This document shows positions 10,968 through 24,154 of a DNA stretch of 64,000 nucleotides, piece by piece (the first letter of the stretch is position 1; each line of letters opens with the position of its first letter). The notes beneath the pieces are model-generated. The model searched no databases and was not told the origin of the DNA. It worked only from the letters and a program-made list of their open reading frames with translations. Location: contig NC_019864.2 of the NCBI RefSeq assembly GCF_002234675.1, forward strand, positions 9,035,629 through 9,099,628, written 5' to 3'. This stretch comes from Oryzias latipes (taxonomy: Eukaryota > Chordata > Actinopteri > Beloniformes > Adrianichthyidae). A program made the translations under genes and the position numbers.

Positions 10968-11139
10968 TTAACCCTTGACGTGTTTTCCCTACCATGACAA
11001 AGATGGAAAGATTTCATGTAATCCATGGACACCAGTGAAGATCACAAATCATTGAAGAAAAAAGGTTCAGCACACTGTCTAGTGGGTCTAGATGACCCAA
11101 CTCCCAATGTCAAAGTGTCTAGGATAGCACAAGGGTTAA
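10968..11139 (-). mobile_element. piggyBac-like MITE, copy a
   Basis: The element is bounded by TTAA on both sides, with ends CCCTTG and GATAGCACAAGGG. The interior has 'catggacaccagtgaag', 'ggttcag' and 'gtgggtctagatgaccca'. It is a shorter version of the copy at 15203-15416, having lost about 40 bp near one end. TTAA duplications and CCC ends suggest the piggyBac superfamily. It has no coding capacity. Confidence 0.65.
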
Positions 11140-13610
11140 AGGTGGCAGGGCAGATCCAAACCTGCAACATACTTTGAGCTAAGAGGGCCATTCCATCATA
11201 AGCTGTTGACACACAAGGTGTATATCTGAATAAACCCCTTTTCTATTTGAGGCTAATCTTTAATTATATTAAATAATTTGAATGTCTTTCTTTTTGGACC
11301 ACATGAGAAAGAGAAGCAAGACTGGGATAGTAAAGATTGAGGACTATATGCCCATAAGACAAGATAAGATAAGAGAAGATCATAAGATGTTTGCTCCTAA
11401 CCATCACTACAAATCAAGTTGCTCACTTTAACCTGTCAGACCACTTCAGGACATGACCAACTTGGAGTTATTCAAAAAAAGACGCAACATCAAGTCATGA
11501 AAAAGAGAAAACTGAAGAAACCACATCCTTCCTGCAACAACGGCTCCTCACCCTGCAGACAGCTCACACTTTGTGAATCAGATTGATTCCAATGTGAAGT
11601 GCGACACATGCTTACCACAGTCACAGTGTGAACCTTTGCCAAGTCTACACCTGCTACATCTGCCCTGAAAGAACCTGCAAGTGTTCATCGCATGACACGC
11701 CTTGGGTGTGTCTGCTAACCAAACCCGAGATTTGTGGAATGATTACTTAGATGCCAATTGTTTAAACACAGTTTAAACACAATAATAACACAAGTGTCCA
11801 ACCTAACTTTGTTACTTTGGATGTTTTTACCTAAAGTGTCTTAATGGTTATCTTTACAATTGTGCAGCACTTTGGATGTCTGGCAGATGTTAAAGCGCTA
11901 CATAAATAAAGTTGATTGGTTGATTATCTTGTTTTGGTCACAAACTTGAATTGGTATGATGTCCTAGTTTAAGTTGGTCGACATTTTAGTTTTGGTTTTG
12001 TTTTGCAAGAAAAGCAGATGCTAAAGCGAAGAGACGCAGATCATTCACTTGAAGGTTCCACTACAAATGTTCCCCAACAGGCCACCGTAGGAACGAGTAG
12101 CGTTTCTTGGACGGAGATAAGATGTTGTTAATGGCAACACATTGTTTAATCCCTGATTCACACACAACTTCTCAAGATTTACAAGAAATCTACACAAAGA
12201 AACATCAAGCACTCAGTGTTCTTTCCTGTTTCTGTTCTGTACATCAAACACCTTCATCGGTTTAAAGCGCTATTGGGTGTGAGGTTGCTGTGAATTCCCT
12301 GATCATTTTGTAATACACTTTTATGCATTTTTATAAATTGTATCAGCTGTTCAGGGATTCTGCTTTTGCTTATCTTTATTTAGAAATGAGAGGCTCTAAG
12401 CTAGCGGGAGATAGTGCAAATAAAGGCATAACGGGAAATAGGCAGAGACTTACTTCTGTGCCAACAGTCCCTGCCACAACTCAGAGGTGAATTTCTGCTA
12501 AACTCCTGCCGCTCTGCAGAAATTATGTCCATGAAAACATCACAGCTATTTGCCTTAAAAAGGGCATAATCATAAATCCAAGACTACTGGGAGCACTTTC
12601 AAATGGATCAAAATGATTGGAGGGAGTCTTAAAGATTCAGGTCAGAGCCTAACTCTACCCCCTTCTATTTTCAATCACCTTCTAAACCGGAGGCTCTCAA
12701 ACTTTTTCTCTTGTTCCCCCTTAGAAGGAGGAGACATGTTCACACACACACACACCCCCACACACAAACACCTCAAAAAAACTGTGACAAAATGAGCCAA
12801 ATATGTTCAAAACTAATACCATATCATAATCTTAAACATTACTGCTGCTAGAAACTAGAAAAATTAAATAAAGGATCATTCACTTTACAAGAACAATAAC
12901 ATTGAACCTATGTGCAAAAAGAAACAAAATGTTGTGTTAATGGCTGCATTGTGCCTGCTTTGTGTTACACATCTTTTCAAAATGAGGTTACAGGTTTCTT
13001 ACTGCAACTCTCAAGTCATGCTCAATACAGGACGCTGAAGTTGGCTTGCTATTCACAGCTTCCGATTCGCGAGGGCACTATAGGAACAATCCACTGCATT
13101 TTTTACTCTAAGACCACCTAAGACCGCGTCCTGTTCAAAAACCACAGGACATGGACTGCTCAAACCTGGATTTAGATAGTAAAGAATACATTAAACACAG
13201 TTTCTGTTTTGTGAAACCTTTATTTTCAAAATAAAAAATAAAAATGTCTAAATGAAGTGCTTAATTTTAAAATAATTCAATTAAAAAGGAAGAAAGTCTA
13301 TCCATTCTGGTTTAAAAACTCTGTCTACCTTTCTTTTGAGACACCTGACATTTTAATGTTATTCTCTTCCTTTTTTCAGTTTCATCCATCTCTTTCTCTG
13401 TCGTCCATATCTCTCCTACCCTCCTCCGCCGTCCGCATCTCTTCCTTCCTCATTTTCAGAAATCAAATAAAGTTTTCACAAATCAGAGGCTGTGCTTCAT
13501 GTATTCTTTATAATCTAATGCATAATTTAATTCTGGTCTGAGCAGTCCAGGTCCAGCAGTTTTTCAATAAGACCTGGTCTGAGGTGGACTTTAGGTGCAT
13601 AAAATGCGAT
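11140..13610. other. intergenic, repeats only
   Basis: No gene is supported. A medaka-type dispersed repeat lies at about 12395-12640 (see the repeat entry there), and a short (CA)n run occurs near 12740-12770. The short frames look random. Confidence 0.4.
12395..12640 (+). repeat. interspersed repeat family with 'gatcaaaatgat' end
   Basis: A repeat with 'acagtccctgccacaact', 'cagaggtgaatttct', 'gctctgcagaaa' and 'aaatggatcaaaatgatt'. Recognisable relatives lie at about 24900-25085 (minus), 28960-29190 (plus), 52460-52960 (plus) and 63385-63610 (minus). No coding frame is shared between copies. Origin unknown to me; the number of copies in one window suggests a young or abundant lineage family. 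Confidence 0.6.
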
Positions 13611-13619
13611 AAAATCATC

Positions 13620-13830
13620 CTATTTGTTGGATGAGAGCAGCAAAAAGGTTCTCTTTGGGACAGAGAAGGATGGATAAAATCAAGAGTCCATCTATCTAAT
13701 AGATCATGAAAGATGTTTTGGAGGAAGGTTGAGGGTTGGTGTAGGTGAGGATGGATTAGATGGAGGCAGATGATTCGCTGTGGCAACCCCTAAAGGTAGG
13801 AGCCAAAAGACACATTAGTTGAAGAAACAT
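13620..13830 (+). repeat. LINE-type 3' end fragment
   Basis: The end reads 'gatgattcgctgtggcaac' followed by 'ccctaaaggtaggagccaa', a variant of the common 3' end of RTE/Rex-like fish LINEs, after a stretch rich in gatgga motifs. No reverse transcriptase frame is left. Confidence 0.4.
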
Positions 13831-15202
13831 CACAGTTATATTTCCTTTAGTACTTTGAAAACTAGTTTTTCTTCTTAATTTTTTTGTTTTGGAAAAACAA
13901 GAATCCTTGCAGACTAGTTTTTGTTAGTTTAGAGGAGAATTCTTCAGTGCTGGCTGTGGCAGATAAAACCACGAAGGCATTCGGTGCAATGAACCAAACT
14001 GACATTTGCAAAACCCACATAACCCAAGAGCGGCTTTTATTGGAACCAGCTTGCTTACAGGATGAGTTTTTGCTGCTGGTTAAACCAAATGAAAACTTTC
14101 GCTTTTGTGTAAAAGGAAATAATGAAGCCTTGATTTGCCAACCTTACATAATTTCAAAAAACGAATTTCAAATACAAAATCAACATTTTCTAAAGAAAAT
14201 ACTTTTTAAAGTTTTGTACAAATTAAAAACATGACAGTCTAGCATGATCAGCTGAGGGCATAGTCCTGACAGAATATACACAGCTAAAGCTGATGGGTTT
14301 AAAAAGAACAAAAAACTTCATACATTTGAGTAACCAGCTCAAACTTCGGGCTCACCTCAAGTTCCTGTCAAATAAGCAACTTCCTTAATTATGGAGGTAA
14401 AGTGAAAGAAAATAAATATTTTATCTGATGGAGTTTGTGCAGTTATCATTTGCTCACACGCTGCTCTCACCTTAATATAATTGAATGTCACTCCTGTCTT
14501 TCAGTGAGAAAACACTGACGGGCAAAGGGCTGATTATATAAAATATGATGTTCCTGCCCTTATTGAATGACCCACTTTCATGTGATCAACCCCGGCCTAA
14601 TATGAAAACAGACTCCATGCACTTCAAAGACAGAACTTCTCTGTCGCAGTTTGCATTGTGACAGACGGGCTTCACCTTCTGCAAAAGTTAAACAAAAATT
14701 ATTTTTTCCTTGTTTTCTTTGTTAGGAATGAGTCAAAACCCTGACATGATACCTTGCTAATTTAGTAGGTTTGCCCCAGAAAGTCAAATTGAAATTGACA
14801 GTCTGTCACCTAAAGGTTGATTCATTTGAAGAGTAAAGAAAATCAAGAAATCAATTTTAAATAATTTTATTGAGGAAGATTTGAACCCTCTTGCCAGAAA
14901 GACAAAAAAATGTCTTTAGGCAAAATAGTTAAAATACTGTGTAAATGTGAATGTGAGCAGGAAAGTCAGAAACCTCGTTGTGGTTTTAATTGCAGATCTT
15001 AACTATGAAGCAACACACAAACCTTGTTAACATCTTAGAAATATTTCCTGTGTCAGACCTTTTCTCTCTAAAGCCAGTGCTGCAATATTAAAACGCATGT
15101 TCATAATATCTAGGACAGATTGTAGTAAAGCCCTTTTTTACTGGTGTGAAGAAAACTACTGTTAATCAGCTACAGCTAGTTCAAAACTCGGCTGCATGCC
15201 TT
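13831..15202. other. intergenic, nothing recognised
   Basis: AT-rich DNA without a supported gene. An open frame at 13884-14234 on plus has 116 codons but no recognisable domain, atypical composition for a teleost protein and no splice context. I treat it as chance. Confidence 0.3.
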
Positions 15203-15416
15203 TTAAACCCTTGTGCTATCCTAGGCACTTTGACATTGGGAGTGGGGTCATCTAGACCCACTAGACAGTGCTCTGAACCTTTTTTCTTTAATGATTTGTG
15301 AACCTCACTGGTGTCCATGGATTACATGAAATCTTTCCACCTTTATCCACCTTTGTCATGGTAGGGAGAACACGCCAATGTAAGGGTGGGGTCATCTAAG
15401 ATAGCACAAGGGTTAA
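15203..15416 (-). mobile_element. piggyBac-like MITE, copy b (most complete)
   Basis: TTAA borders (15203-15206 and 15413-15416) enclose ends reading CCCTTGTGCTATC and GATAGCACAAGGG, a 13-bp inverted repeat. An extra A follows the left TTAA. Inner inverted motifs 'ggggtcatctaga' and 'ggggtcatctaag' face each other. It is non-coding at 214 bp with the target duplication, and relatives occur at 10968-11139, 15654-15690 (end only) and 43529-43726. Confidence 0.75.
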
Positions 15417-15653
15417 CCAGGACCTGACAGGAGCACATGACTCTACCATGGAACTCTTTGCACTGGTTCCCAGTCAGTTTAGGATTGGTTTTAAGATTCT
15501 TTACTTATTGTATAGAGGTCTTATTTGAATTAGAACATCGTTTTTAACAGAACTGCTTTTAGTGTATGACCCTCCCACAGCACACAGGTCCTCAAGTGCA
15601 GGGAGGATGCTGGTCCCAAGGGTCAGCCCAAAAATATTCCAGGACTGTGGACC

Positions 15654-15690
15654 TTAACCCTTGTGCTATCTTAGATGATCCCACCCCCTG
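15654..15690 (-). repeat. piggyBac-like MITE end fragment
   Basis: TTAACCCTTGTGCTATC followed by 'ttagatgatcccaccc' repeats one end of the element at 15203-15416. The sequence then diverges, so only one terminus is recognisable. Confidence 0.5.
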
Positions 15691-16009
15691 CACCGAACTT
15701 GGGTAAAAGGTCTCTGTGCGCAAATGACCACAAATGGCCAGACACTATCTAGGCATCTTGTGTGCACCCGTTACTAACAGGTGCTCACCAGTTAGTTTTT
15801 TTTTCAATGCACCTTTTGGGGGGCCGTAGGACCTCGCTTGTGGTTTTAAAAAACAAATTTACAACTCATTTTCTTAGTTTAGCTTTTAATATTTTGTTTT
15901 AATGTATTTTATGGACCATTTGTTTTTGTGAGATGTGAATGAGTTTTGTTTTTATTATGATTGTCATTTCTACTTTTCATTAATTTTCTAATCTGTTTGT
16001 TCCCTTTCA

Positions 16010-16085
16010 GGGTCACGGGGCTGCCGGAGCCTATCCCAGCCACTAGCGGGAACAGGCTGGGGAGACCTTGAGCAGGTCACCAGTC
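16010..16085 (-). repeat. SINE/LINE 3' tail fragment (reverse)
   Basis: 'ggtcacggggctgccggag' and 'cctatcccagccactagcg' are the reverse complement of the repeat tail at 28740-28800. Only this part is recognisable. Confidence 0.5.
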
Positions 16086-16181
16086 TGTCACATATTTGAC
16101 TACTATTTTCTATTTTTTTGTAATAATAATTGTTTTTTTAAACTTCTTTTTATTTATGTAAACCTTTTTGATGGTTTACAT

Positions 16182-16705
16182 CACGTGTCAAACTCAAGGC
16201 CTGGGGGCCAAATGTGGCCCGCCATGTCATTTTATGTGGCCTGCTAGTGCACAAAAGGTTTTAATTTCTTTAAATAAAAATTTTGCTTTAGGTGATTACA
16301 TTTTATTTATGTGTAGTTGCTGTAATCATTCAATGCTTGCAGGTCTTATGTGTGTATGCAGACAAAATGTAAAACATGTAACACATGTTCTTTCTAGCAC
16401 AGTTTAATGTTATATTTCTTTATTCACTTAAAAGTTTGATTCTTCTTTAATGAAGTTATGTGGGTTTCAATAAGCGGACAAAATTTAAAAGGATTTATGC
16501 TATAGAGTAACAAGCAAACATATGTTTCTGTGCCACTATGAGTGTCACTTTAAAAAGTTAGAATAAATAATGAGTTATTTAACATTAAGGAGTAATTACA
16601 TTTATTTTTTATTACATTTAGTTACATATATAAGTCATATCTGGCCCTTTGAGGACAGCTGCTATGCTGATGTGGCCCTCAGTGAAAATGAGTCTGAAAC
16701 CCCTG
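16182..16705. mobile_element. hAT-type non-autonomous element
   Basis: The ends are CACGTGTCAAACTC and GAGTCTGAAACCCCTG, imperfect inverted repeats. An exact 8-bp target duplication GTTTACAT flanks the element (16174-16181 and 16706-16713), which is diagnostic of hAT elements. Just inside lie 'ggggccaaatgtggcccg' and 'gatgtggccctcagtg', the style of Charlie-like hAT repeats. It is 524 bp long with no transposase frame, and lies downstream of the catalase stop codon. Confidence 0.85.
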
Positions 16706-17349
16706 GTTTACATAAATAAGTAGCAGGTAAAGTGCTATATGAAGTTCAATTTGAATTGAAATAGTTTTTTTTTACCATAATGTCTAACAGATCAAAATGA
16801 TTTGGGAAAAAAAACAGGCAAAATATATTATAACTTTTAATAATTAGAAAAAAAGTTTTTCATCAGAATATATCACTGACAGTTGAGTACAAAGAAAATC
16901 TGTTTAATTGAAGCTTCTGATCAGATATTCCCGCCTTAAGTGGGCGTGGCATTTCCAGATGGTTCCCACAGCTCTGACGGCATCATTTTCATCCCATTAT
17001 TCATTCCCAGCAGAACCTTTTAAGGCGAGCACATGCGTGTGCGCACATCTTTCTGCCATCACAAAGTAGAACACAATCCAATCCATGAAAGCGCCGCATC
17101 GTTGAAGAAAGTTGTTTTAGAAGACGACATGATGACGTCCACAGATCCACTGAAACAGGATTAATTCAAGACATTTGCCTGGATTCCGATCATCTTGTAT
17201 TTGACAGCATTGAGCTGCACAGACAATCAACTGCTAGCAAAGACACACGTGATTAGCCGTAGCTGTTAGCAGGTTCATTCAAATCTCGTTCCATCAGGAA
17301 GTTGGTGATTCTGAGTTCCTCTGAGGTTAGAGGAAGAGGAGGTGCAGCT

Positions 17350-20300
17350 TCACATTTTGGAGGAAGCAGCGATGGCGGAAGCTCCTGGACGGTTGTAGAC
17401 GTGCACACTGGCGCTCTGAGATAAACAGATCACATGTTCAAAATGCAGCAGGATAAATCATTTTTGCACAACAAAAAATTCAGCAATGAATGCAGAACAG
17501 CCACGGGATATTTATCCTTTTCCATTATTATTAGAGAAAATAAAAAAGTACCTTTTTTGCCTGTGCATTGTATTTATCCAGGAGGGTCTGAACACGGTTT
17601 CCATAGTCAGGATGGACGGCCTTCAAGTTCTCCACCTGCAAGAGAAACACACAAAAACAAAAAATAAATAGATGGGAAATGTAGACGGAGAACAGTGAAG
17701 AATAAAAGCTTCTGTGGTTCTTTCATTTTTGTTGCTGCTCATTTATTTTATGAACCGTTTGTCTTTTTGATCAAAACCATAACGTTAACATTTTAGAAAC
17801 ACTGAAAATAAAAGCAGGGTCTACAGACTCAGGTCTACAAATTCAAGTCTAAAAAACTGGTGTAAGAAAACCCGGGGCACAACGTTTCTTTATGTTCTAC
17901 CCTTGAAAATAACAGGTAAGGCTGGAATCACGGACTGTTCATGAGACCTGGACTGAGTTAGTGACGTCACCCGTAGAAAACGCTTCACTTCCAGCTTCAA
18001 ACAAATGAAGACAATTCAGTCTGCATTTTTTAGGGATGCGGACACCGCCATGTTGGAGCCCGAGGATGTCGGTAAGCGGTGATGGGTCCAAGTCTGCGTT
18101 TATGGCAACCACTCTCGCTGATCAGGAGCGAGCTTGTTGAAGTCCACAGCCCTGCTGCCTGAAAGCAGGCTGCACGTCTTCCAAGAGACTAAGTGGTTCA
18201 CAGACAGGAAGTTCATGATTTCTTCTGAAATGAAACACTGAGCTTTGATCCTCCAGCAGAAGCGGTTACCAGATTGTTCAGAGAATAAATCATGTTTTAG
18301 TTTTTGCATAGTGGCTGGAAGTGCGACTCATACTCAGACACCACTTGTACACAATTTGTTTTTATTCATCTTTTGGCTGCTACAGCTTCTGAAAAATACA
18401 GTAAAAGAAAAAGGACTCGTAATTTAGTGAGTGCGTATTTGGAAAGGTCTGACTTGAACACGAAGCATGAATAAATTTAAGCAGTTAGAGGAGAGAACAA
18501 ATATGTTCTTGTGAGCTCAAGTGTTTTCATTTTCAAATCAGATCAAACTTAATTCATAACTTTTCCTATCAGAGTATAACACCAATTCCTGTACATTAAA
18601 ACAAAACTAAATTAACATAATTAAAAACTAGCACAAAAAATAAAATAGAGCCCCCTCCCAGACCTACAACCACCCACCCCTTTCCCACCCCATAACTGAT
18701 GGGGATAGACAATGATAAATAGTCTGAGCGTGAAACCAGAGGTTTGTTCTTGGAAAGGCTCATATTTGGAACCTCTCTCTCAGTGAATCGCTGCATAACC
18801 AGCCAGAAGCAGCATCTCAGGCGGGGACCGCTCCACCACAGCTCAGCGGTGATGCAGATCCCCATGTAGAGCTGCAGCAGCTGAACAGCAGCAGACCCAG
18901 AAGGAGAATTAAAAAGTAAACGTACTGATAATTTTGGTCAAACTTCCTTCGTTTTTCTTATTTTAACCACACTTATGCTTCAACACATTTTAGGCAGAAA
19001 TTTATTTTTTACTTTCCTTTAGGATAAAGTTTAAATGGTTTTAAAACTCTTGTTTCAATACTTTGGTGTTCATGCAGCCACATCAGTTTCATTGTGTGTC
19101 ACAGACCCTCTTTTTTTTTTCAAACCCGACAGTAAACCTTCAACCACAAAAACAGAGTTGCTGGAACATTTAACCACAACCCCCCCAGTGAACAAATGCA
19201 GCTGCTAAAATGGCTGCTTAACTTTTTTCAGTTTTTTCTTTTCACAGTTTAACAGAGTTGATGGAGCCTGAACTCACCATGCGTTTCTGGATGAAGAGCT
19301 GGGCTTCTTTCAGGGACCCCGCCATGTTCTGGCAAAGCCTTTGGCGCTCGTCCTCATTCAGCACTTTGGTGAAGAAGGTACAAACCTGCAGCACACAGAT
19401 CAACCACCGTCACTGCAATCTGAAGATCTAGGTTCTGCTGTTTCACTCTCATTGTTTCATGGAAACTTTAGTTCAAAATCTGTATCATAAATCAGTTGTA
19501 AATGAAAATCTAAATTCAGGTTTCATTCATGTCGTGGAGAGACTGAAGGGAAAAGGCTCTGCAGAGGCCGGACTCTTCATCACCTGAGTCACATTGTCTT
19601 CATCTGCGCTGTTGTACCGCGCCACATCAGGAGACACTTGGAACTTGGACTCCACAAACTGAGGCTGGGTCTCTGGGGCACTGAAGCTGTTTGGATAGTA
19701 GTTTGGAGCGCCACCTAGAGGTCAGACAGAGCAAAGCAACCACATCAACACTGTAAACCCGAACGTTCAAAGTAATTAAATATAATGAGTAGCTAATACT
19801 CAAAGTTTTCAAAAAAGCTCTTCTAACTCAATCATATAAAGTTTGTTTAACACATCCCCTGTTTTGAGTATATGTAACTAATAATTTTTAATTTAAAATA
19901 AAATATGTTTAAATTAAGTAAATTAAACTTAAAAGGATAATTAAGGTGTAATATATAGATTTAAGTATTGCGTCCTGGATTTCTTATCTCTCTTGTTTCA
20001 GGTGGATTAAACAATTCCTTGCCCCGCATGCTCTCAAATTTTTATTTTTCTAAATATTGTAGCATCCTGGGGGTTAGTCCCGCCTTCAGCCCCTAAGACT
20101 CATGGGAAGGGGGAATCTTGGTGTGAAAACCATGAGTGAGAGGGCTGGAAGCAGAAGTGACATCCATGCTGTTTGGCTGTCTGTGTGTGTTCAAATTAAT
20201 GAAAGAAGCGGGCAGAAGGAAAGGCTCCTTTTTTACGACAAAAGATATTGTCTAATTGTATACTTCTAGTAAGATTAAAATTTTAAACATGTATTTAAAA

Positions 20301-23300
20301 GTTTATTCCTTTTTTTAAATTCATAAATATAGAGAAAAGTATTTTATTAGTATTATTTAGGCATTGCAAAGAAAGGAGTGCGTCAATAATATTGTTAGGC
20401 AGCTGTTTACAACATTTTGCTGCACAATCTAAAAAGAGTATTTAGGCTGTAGTTGGAAAGATGAACTTTTTTCCATTGTTCTAACTTAATTATTTGGTTT
20501 GGTGAAAAATGAATCTTTTTTTTTTTAGTTCATTCAACTTAAAAATAACACGTAGTTGTCTGATGTAGTTATTTTACTTTCAATCAACTTAATTGAATTA
20601 AGTTGGTGTAACTTTGGTGTCAATGCACCATGACGTCATATCTGGGCAGATTGGGGTTTAAGTGTGCGTTTTTGTCCATGGTTTTTGTTGTGTAGCTGTT
20701 TTACTCTGTTTTAACTAGTAATTTAAGCTATTATTTTTATTTCTTTCTGCACCATAAGTTAGAGTTTGGTAGAAGATGACGACCACATAGAGCAGAAAAC
20801 ATTGTATGTCCCATTTTTAAAGACAGAGTTTACAACACCTGAGCTCCTGTCTTGAACTATGAGACATTGCTGGGTCATTCATGTCTTTGATATGTGCAGT
20901 TCAGAGTTGAATAGCCATAAAAAACTAAGTTGCATGAACTCAGTTCAATTAGGTGTTACCAACTGAAGTAATTCAATTAAGTTGGATCAACTTTTTTTCT
21001 TATAGAGTGTTTTAGGTTACCATTACTCTTTTTTAGGCAATCATTTGCCTAAAAAAATAAGTTTTGAAAAGCATAGTTTTGAGTTTACTGACTGAAATAA
21101 ATTGATTATTCCTGTACAAGAAGGTAACTAATATATATCGAGTTCTTTTAAGATAAAATTATGTTGTTTTTCCCTATTTTTTTAAGTTATGCAAACTTAT
21201 TCCTGTGGCTTTAAAACTCAAAACTGCGAGTCATAGTAACTGATGACAATTAGGTTGTCTTAATTTGTAAATGTAAGTTATATTAAATGCCAATATTTGA
21301 CTTGCACGAATTGACACTTTTAAAAAAAGGTTTTCAATTTTTTGTTTTACTCCACATTTATTGTTTTTTTAGGTGAAACAGAAGGTGGAAATGTGTCTCC
21401 TGCTTGTAAAACTGACTTTACTGCAACCAATTATTAACAATAAATGGAAAACATTTGTTTGCATGGAGTTTTTTATCAGATGCTTTGATCCAAAGCGACT
21501 AAAAGATGACAACAAATCCTCATTTGATATTTAAGATGCTTATTAAAAGACAAAATGACTAGGCAGTGAGAGGTTATTCGTTTTTATAAAAGTAAGTGAC
21601 ATCTCAAACAGAAATGTTAGACTTTTTTCCTTAAAGAGGAACCTGGAAGTAATGGGATGGATAAATCCTTGCAGGATGTTGCAACTGCTTCACTGGACTT
21701 TGCTGCTTGTTTTTACAAATGCTTCCAACACTCAGATGTCCAAACCACATATGGATGCTCAATGTCCATAGATCTGTTAAGTATGGATATTTGTTTTTGT
21801 TCAAATGTCTTTTTTGGTAAATGAAGCTTATCTGATATTTTAACCCCCAGAAAAAGTTAAGTCATTTTAATTTTTATTTTTGTAGTTTTAGTAGCAGCAC
21901 TTAACTGCAACCATAAAAATAAATAAATAAGTTAAATAAAAACAGCAGCTAAATTTAAGCCTGTGGGTTCCGCGGGCCTAAAGGTGATGGTGTACACGAC
22001 ACTCTAGAGATGAGCTCACTGCCTCCACCTGCTGGTCAATGTCAGTCCTTATAAATCTGCCAGGTTTCTCTTGTCAACACATTTCTTTTTCATAAGTTCA
22101 GAAGTACGAAGAAGTATTAGGATGAAATTAAAAGAAAATGAATAAATGAGAACAAAAGGTGTACAATTATGAGAAATACATAAAATTATAAAAGGTTTAC
22201 TATATCAGCAAAAAAAGTCAACATTTTACAAGAATAAAATTGTAAATGAAAGATTTAGAGAGACGTGATTTTACAAGAAAAAAAAGTCCTGCTTTTTCAA
22301 AAATAATGTTGGCATTTTATGAAAAATAGAGTTGTACATTTACAACAGAACATAAGATTCAGTGAGATGATTGAGCACTTTGATGTTCATCATATTTATC
22401 TGAATAGTCTAGAACATAAATTAAACAGGTTGTTTGAGCATCTTTGATGACAGTTTCAAAGCCTAACATGACATTTTATTTTTGAAAAACAAGAACTTTT
22501 TCCTTTTTTTTTTAATTACAATTTTTTGAAGCAAAAATGTATAACTTCATTCTCGTAATTCGCTGAGTTTTCTTTATAATTTACCACTTTCTTCTCATAA
22601 TTTGTAAACTTTCTCCTCTTATGTTTGTTTTCCTTCTTTTATGGTAATAAAATACTCAAATTTAAACCACTTTGTGAATTCATTCCAATGTATACGTTAC
22701 CTTGGTTGTCAAACATGCACATGGGGCCATCTCGCTGATAATTGGCGACCCGGGTCCTGAAAGGACAGTTCACAGGGATCTGCAGGTAGTTGGCCCCCAG
22801 CCGGTGTCGGTGGGTATCGGGGTAGGAAAAGAGCCGGCCCTAACAGAGACACGGAGGGAAAGCTTTAGCTAAATCTATCAAGACGGAGGTTGTACCGACA
22901 CAGGAAACTGAGCGGTTCACTGATCACATGAGAAAAGCATCCAACAACAACCAAACACCTGCAGCATCTTGTCAGGACTGGGCTCAATGCCCGGGGGCAT
23001 GTTGCTGGGGTCAAAGGCCAGCTGCTCCACCTCTGCAAAGTAGTTAACGGGATTCCTGTTGAGGACCATTCTTCCCACAGGGATCAGTGGGAATTCTTTG
23101 TGTGACCACACCTGTGAACACAGTTTACAATTAAAAATATTCAGCGATGAGCCGGATCAATTCAGTTTAAGAGAAGGACCAGAAAAGCCCAGATCTGAGT
23201 TCTGCATTACCTTTGTCAGGTCAAAGGGGTTGAACTGGAATTTCTCCGCCTGCTCAAAAGTCATGACTTGGATGTAAAAAGTCCAGGATGGGTAGTTTCC

Positions 23301-24108
23301 GTTGGCAATAGCATTGAACAGGTCTCCAATGGCATAGTCTGGGTTGGTGGAAGCCAGATGCTCTGCCTCCTCCACTGATAGATTCTTTATTCCTTGGTCA
23401 GTCTTTAAATAGAATAAAAAAACTCATTTTAATCAATTTCCCTATTGTGGCATCGATGAAAGTTCCATTCCTAACCAAAAGTGAGAAGCTCCCCGGCCAA
23501 CACACCTTGTAATGGAACTTGCAGTAGACGCGGTCGCCGTCAGCGTTGACCAGCTTGAAAGTGTGGGAGCCGTAGCCGTTCATGTGGCGGTAGCCGTCAG
23601 GCAGACCGCGGTCACTGAACAGGAAAGACACCTGCACACGGCAGCGGGGATCAAGTTTGTCAAGCTTCTTTAGCACAAAATAAAGTATCGTGAAAAGAAA
23701 AGAAAAACAATTCTTCAACCCTTCTGCGCTCCTAACATAGTTTACTCCGTTTTTCTTACGGGTCTGCAATTCCCCATCCAACCAAAACCCCAAAATAAAA
23801 CCACTTCAATGAACTTTACCTCTGATAGAACTTTTAAATTCAATTCAATTTCTATTGCACTTTTTGTTAAACAATACAAAAGGACAACCAGCAGTGAACA
23901 TTATTACACTTTTTCTAACAAACTGTCACAGCAGTTTTTTTTTACACAGTAAAGTTAATATCGTTATTATAGAAATGTGAAGTAATAACTTCTGAAATAA
24001 TTATATTAAAATGGAAATAAATCAGACAAACTCAAATTATTGGTCAATAGTATTTTTTAGGAAGTGGCTGTGTGTAGGTATACAAGTGTGTGTCTGTGTG
24101 TGTTTAGA

Positions 24109-24154
<46 letters not shown>

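Noticed and set aside
13884..14234. 116-codon plus-strand frame
   Set aside because: No recognisable domain, low-complexity Lys/Asn-rich end and no gene context; likely chance in AT-rich DNA.
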